From: Gilvimarinus algae
Lineage (GTDB): Bacteria > Pseudomonadota > Gammaproteobacteria > Pseudomonadales > Cellvibrionaceae
Direction of reading: 5' to 3'
Assembly (NCBI RefSeq): GCF_030518215.1
Contig: NZ_JAULRT010000062.1
Location: 248,001 to 312,000, forward strand
DNA: 64,000 bases
Shown here: positions 62,309-64,000 of the stretch, piece by piece
Layout: the number at the start of each line of letters is the position of its first letter
How positions within the stretch are numbered: position 1 is the stretch's first letter
Made by a program: the position numbers and the translations under genes
Notes under the pieces: generated by a model
What the model was told of the DNA's origin: nothing
Databases searched by the model: none
Seen by the model: only the letters and a program-made list of their open reading frames with translations

Positions 62309-63319
62309 TTAGGGCGCCTTGACGGCCACAACCGATTCGCGTTTGACCAGGGTGGGTGTGTATTTAAAGGTCACACCGGGCTCGGGCACTTTACCACCGG
62401 CGTAGGCGAGAGCCAGGTCGGCTGCCTTGGAGGCCATCATTTCAATAGGGTAGTGCAAGGTGGTGAGCTTGGGCCGGCAGTACTTGGCCAAAAGCACATC
62501 GTCGTAACCCATAATCGACACGTCGGCCGGAATAGTTACCCCGTGATCCTGCAGCATGGTCATGGCGCCCGAGGCCATGGCGTCGTTGTAGGCGAGCACA
62601 GCGGTAAACTCGACGCCGCGGGCGAGCAGGTTGCGAATGGCGATCTCGCCACCTTCCTGATCCGGCGTACTGTATTCAATGTGGCTGTCGGGCAGCTCGA
62701 TGCCCGCGTCGGCCAGCTCTTTTTGAATACCGGTTAAGCGCTGAAAGGGGTCGTCAATCTGGTATTTACTGCTCACCAAGGCAAATTTCTGATGACCTTG
62801 GCTCAGCATGTAGCGGGCCATGATCTGACCGCCAGCGACGTTATCCAGCCAGACGCAGCGGTGCCCAATTTCTTCGATATAGCGGTTGATCAGCACAAAG
62901 CCCGGCACCTGCGAGGCAAACTCCACCAGCGTCTTGTCGTCCAGGGCCTTGCTGTGCACCACCATGGCTTCGCAGCGGTGTTGCAGGAGAGTGTCAATGG
63001 CCTTGAGTTCAGTTTGTTTTTCAATGGAGCCGGCACTCATTAGAATTTGCACATTCTGTCGGCGCGCTACGGCATCAATACCGTGGGCAAGGGTGGCAAA
63101 GAAGGGATCCAGCAGCTCGGCGATCACCACGCCCAGCGAAGCGCTCTTGCGCGTCACCAGAGCGCGGGCGTTGGCGTTGGGGCGATAGCCCAGCTCTTCC
63201 ATGACTTTTTTGACTCGTTCGCGGGTAGCATCGCCCACTTTGGGGCCGTTGTTGATCACTCTGGATACCGTTGCGAGCGAGACGCCGGCGACGTCCGCAA
63301 TGTCTTTAATAGTGGCCAT
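62309..63319 (-). CDS. LacI/GalR-family transcriptional repressor
   Basis: 336 aa. HTH and hinge intact (ATIKDIADVAGVSLATVSRVIN; NANARALVTRKSASLGVVIAEL), then a periplasmic-binding-protein-like sugar domain (DNVAGGQIMARYML; AVLAYNDAMASGAMTMLQ; IMGYDDVLLAKYCRPKLTTL). Related to GalR/GalS and PurR-type repressors. Divergent from galE, with a 15-bp palindrome between them. May also control the upstream sugar genes (inference). Confidence 0.88.
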   Translation of the reverse strand: MATIKDIADVAGVSLATVSRVINNGPKVGDATRERVKKVMEELGYRPNANARALVTRKSASLGVVIAELLDPFFATLAHGIDAVARRQNVQILMSAGSIEKQTELKAIDTLLQHRCEAMVVHSKALDDKTLVEFASQVPGFVLINRYIEEIGHRCVWLDNVAGGQIMARYMLSQGHQKFALVSSKYQIDDPFQRLTGIQKELADAGIELPDSHIEYSTPDQEGGEIAIRNLLARGVEFTAVLAYNDAMASGAMTMLQDHGVTIPADVSIMGYDDVLLAKYCRPKLTTLHYPIEMMASKAADLALAYAGGKVPEPGVTFKYTPTLVKRESVVAVKAP

Positions 63320-63376
63320 TTAACCTCGATTTTCCTATTGGGTGTAAACCTTTCCCCTCTATTTTATGAATTTTAG

Positions 63377-63391
63377 CGGACAATTTGTCCG
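63377..63391. promoter_or_regulatory. 15-bp perfect palindrome between lacI-type gene and galE
   Basis: CGGACAA-T-TTGTCCG. Intergenic, 58 nt from the repressor start codon. Candidate operator; the repressor that binds it is not determined. Confidence 0.45.
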
Positions 63392-63508
63392 GATGTAACC
63401 CTATTTTCCCGATAAAACTGGCCGTATTTGCATTTTCGATTCAGATCTTCCCTTTTTTAGGTAAAACGTATACCCTGTTCGAAAATCGAGTACCCATGAG
63501 GTGATACT

Positions 63509-64000
63509 GTGAAGGTTTTGGTTACTGGTGGGGCTGGCTACATTGGTTCCCACACTTGTCTAGAGTTGCTGGCCAGTGGGCATGACCTGGTCGTACTGGA
63601 TAATTTCGTCAACAGCAAGCCCGAGGTGATCGGGCGGCTCGAGCAGCTCAGTGGGAGTGAAGTGCCTTGTGTGCGCGGCGATGTACGTGATCCTGAGGCG
63701 CTAGACCAAGTGTTTACCGCTCATCAATTTGGAGCGGTGATTCACTTTGCCGGACTCAAAGCGGTAGGTGAATCCAATGAAAAGCCACTGGAATACTACG
63801 ATGTAAACCTTTGCGGCAGCCGCGAATTGGTCTCAGCCATGGGCCGCCACGGCGTGAGTTGTTTGGTGTTCAGCTCCTCGGCAACCGTTTATGGCAACCC
63901 TGAGACGGTACCAATTCGAGAGGATTTTCCTTTGAATGCGACCAACCCCTATGGTCGCACCAAACTGATGGTCGAAACCCTGCTCACTGATGTGGCCGCC
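63509..64000 (+). CDS. galE: UDP-glucose 4-epimerase (3' end beyond window)
   Basis: 164 codons visible, open to the right edge. GTG start with TGAGGTGAT just upstream. NAD-binding VLVTGGAGYIGSHTCLELL, LDNFVNSKPEVI, DVRDPEALDQVF, HFAGLKAVGES, and the active-site Ser in SSSATVYGNP; the Tyr of YxxxK is in NPYGRTKLM. Interconverts UDP-glucose and UDP-galactose. Confidence 0.95.
   Translation, partial: MKVLVTGGAGYIGSHTCLELLASGHDLVVLDNFVNSKPEVIGRLEQLSGSEVPCVRGDVRDPEALDQVFTAHQFGAVIHFAGLKAVGESNEKPLEYYDVNLCGSRELVSAMGRHGVSCLVFSSSATVYGNPETVPIREDFPLNATNPYGRTKLMVETLLTDVAA

Overview
The window reads as chromosomal DNA of a GC-rich Gammaproteobacterium, most likely a marine or saline polysaccharide degrader related to the Cellvibrionales. 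That placement is inference. It rests on a tmRNA encoding the tag ANDDNYGAQLAA, a secreted multidomain alpha-amylase, NodT/HlyD/DUF2955 efflux genes, a YqiK/PspA envelope operon and MetR/MetE-type methionine control. Almost all DNA is coding. No CRISPR array, rRNA or tRNA was seen. A dsbB gene enters at the left edge and a galE gene leaves at the right edge.

Region by region: 1-3300 holds dsbB (partial), a lipoprotein, an internally deleted metE remnant, intact metR and a secreted esterase. 3470-6105 has a cupredoxin and outer-membrane barrel pair, a 137-bp tandem repeat and a small unknown gene. 6211-9818 (minus strand) is a membrane-stress style operon: RHH-like protein, PspA, OB-fold membrane protein, flotillin. 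10081-13567 carries an OmpA lipoprotein, DUF2780, pbpG, a small methyltransferase and ygjV. 13764-17148 is a secreted serine hydrolase in an operon with a LytS-type kinase and LytTR regulator. 17378-19914 is tpiA-fbp and a lipoprotein. 20005-25268 is a five-gene efflux operon. 25936-28468 is an ECF-type sigma factor fused to membrane and Gly-rich domains, divergent from a CIA30-like exported protein. Both genes carry the same two-part promoter motif. 28524-32378 has an acyltransferase, a coiled-coil membrane protein, a GlxA-type regulator and a cysteine hydrolase.

32513-44949 is a defence island. It has a Fic protein; a winged-helix/nucleotidyltransferase pair whose second gene is broken by a 264-bp MITE; a second copy of the fic 3' end; then one long operon hsdR-hsdM-hsdS, a two-TM protein, an Mrr-type nuclease, a HipA-like kinase and DUF3037. 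46574-48069 holds higBA and ssrA (tmRNA) with stem-loops between them.

The right part is carbohydrate metabolism and accessory enzymes: two methyltransferases, a GH13 amylase behind paired LacI-type operators, GNAT, alpha/beta hydrolase, LysE exporter and a PAS-AraC regulator. A three-gene sugar oxidation operon follows (TIM-barrel epimerase, Gfo/Idh/MocA dehydrogenase, ThuA-dehydrogenase-dicytochrome c lipoprotein), then a LacI-family repressor divergent from galE.

The best candidates for undescribed biology are the sigma factor/CIA30 locus with its mirrored promoters, the seven-gene restriction/kinase operon, and the fic-bounded cassette.
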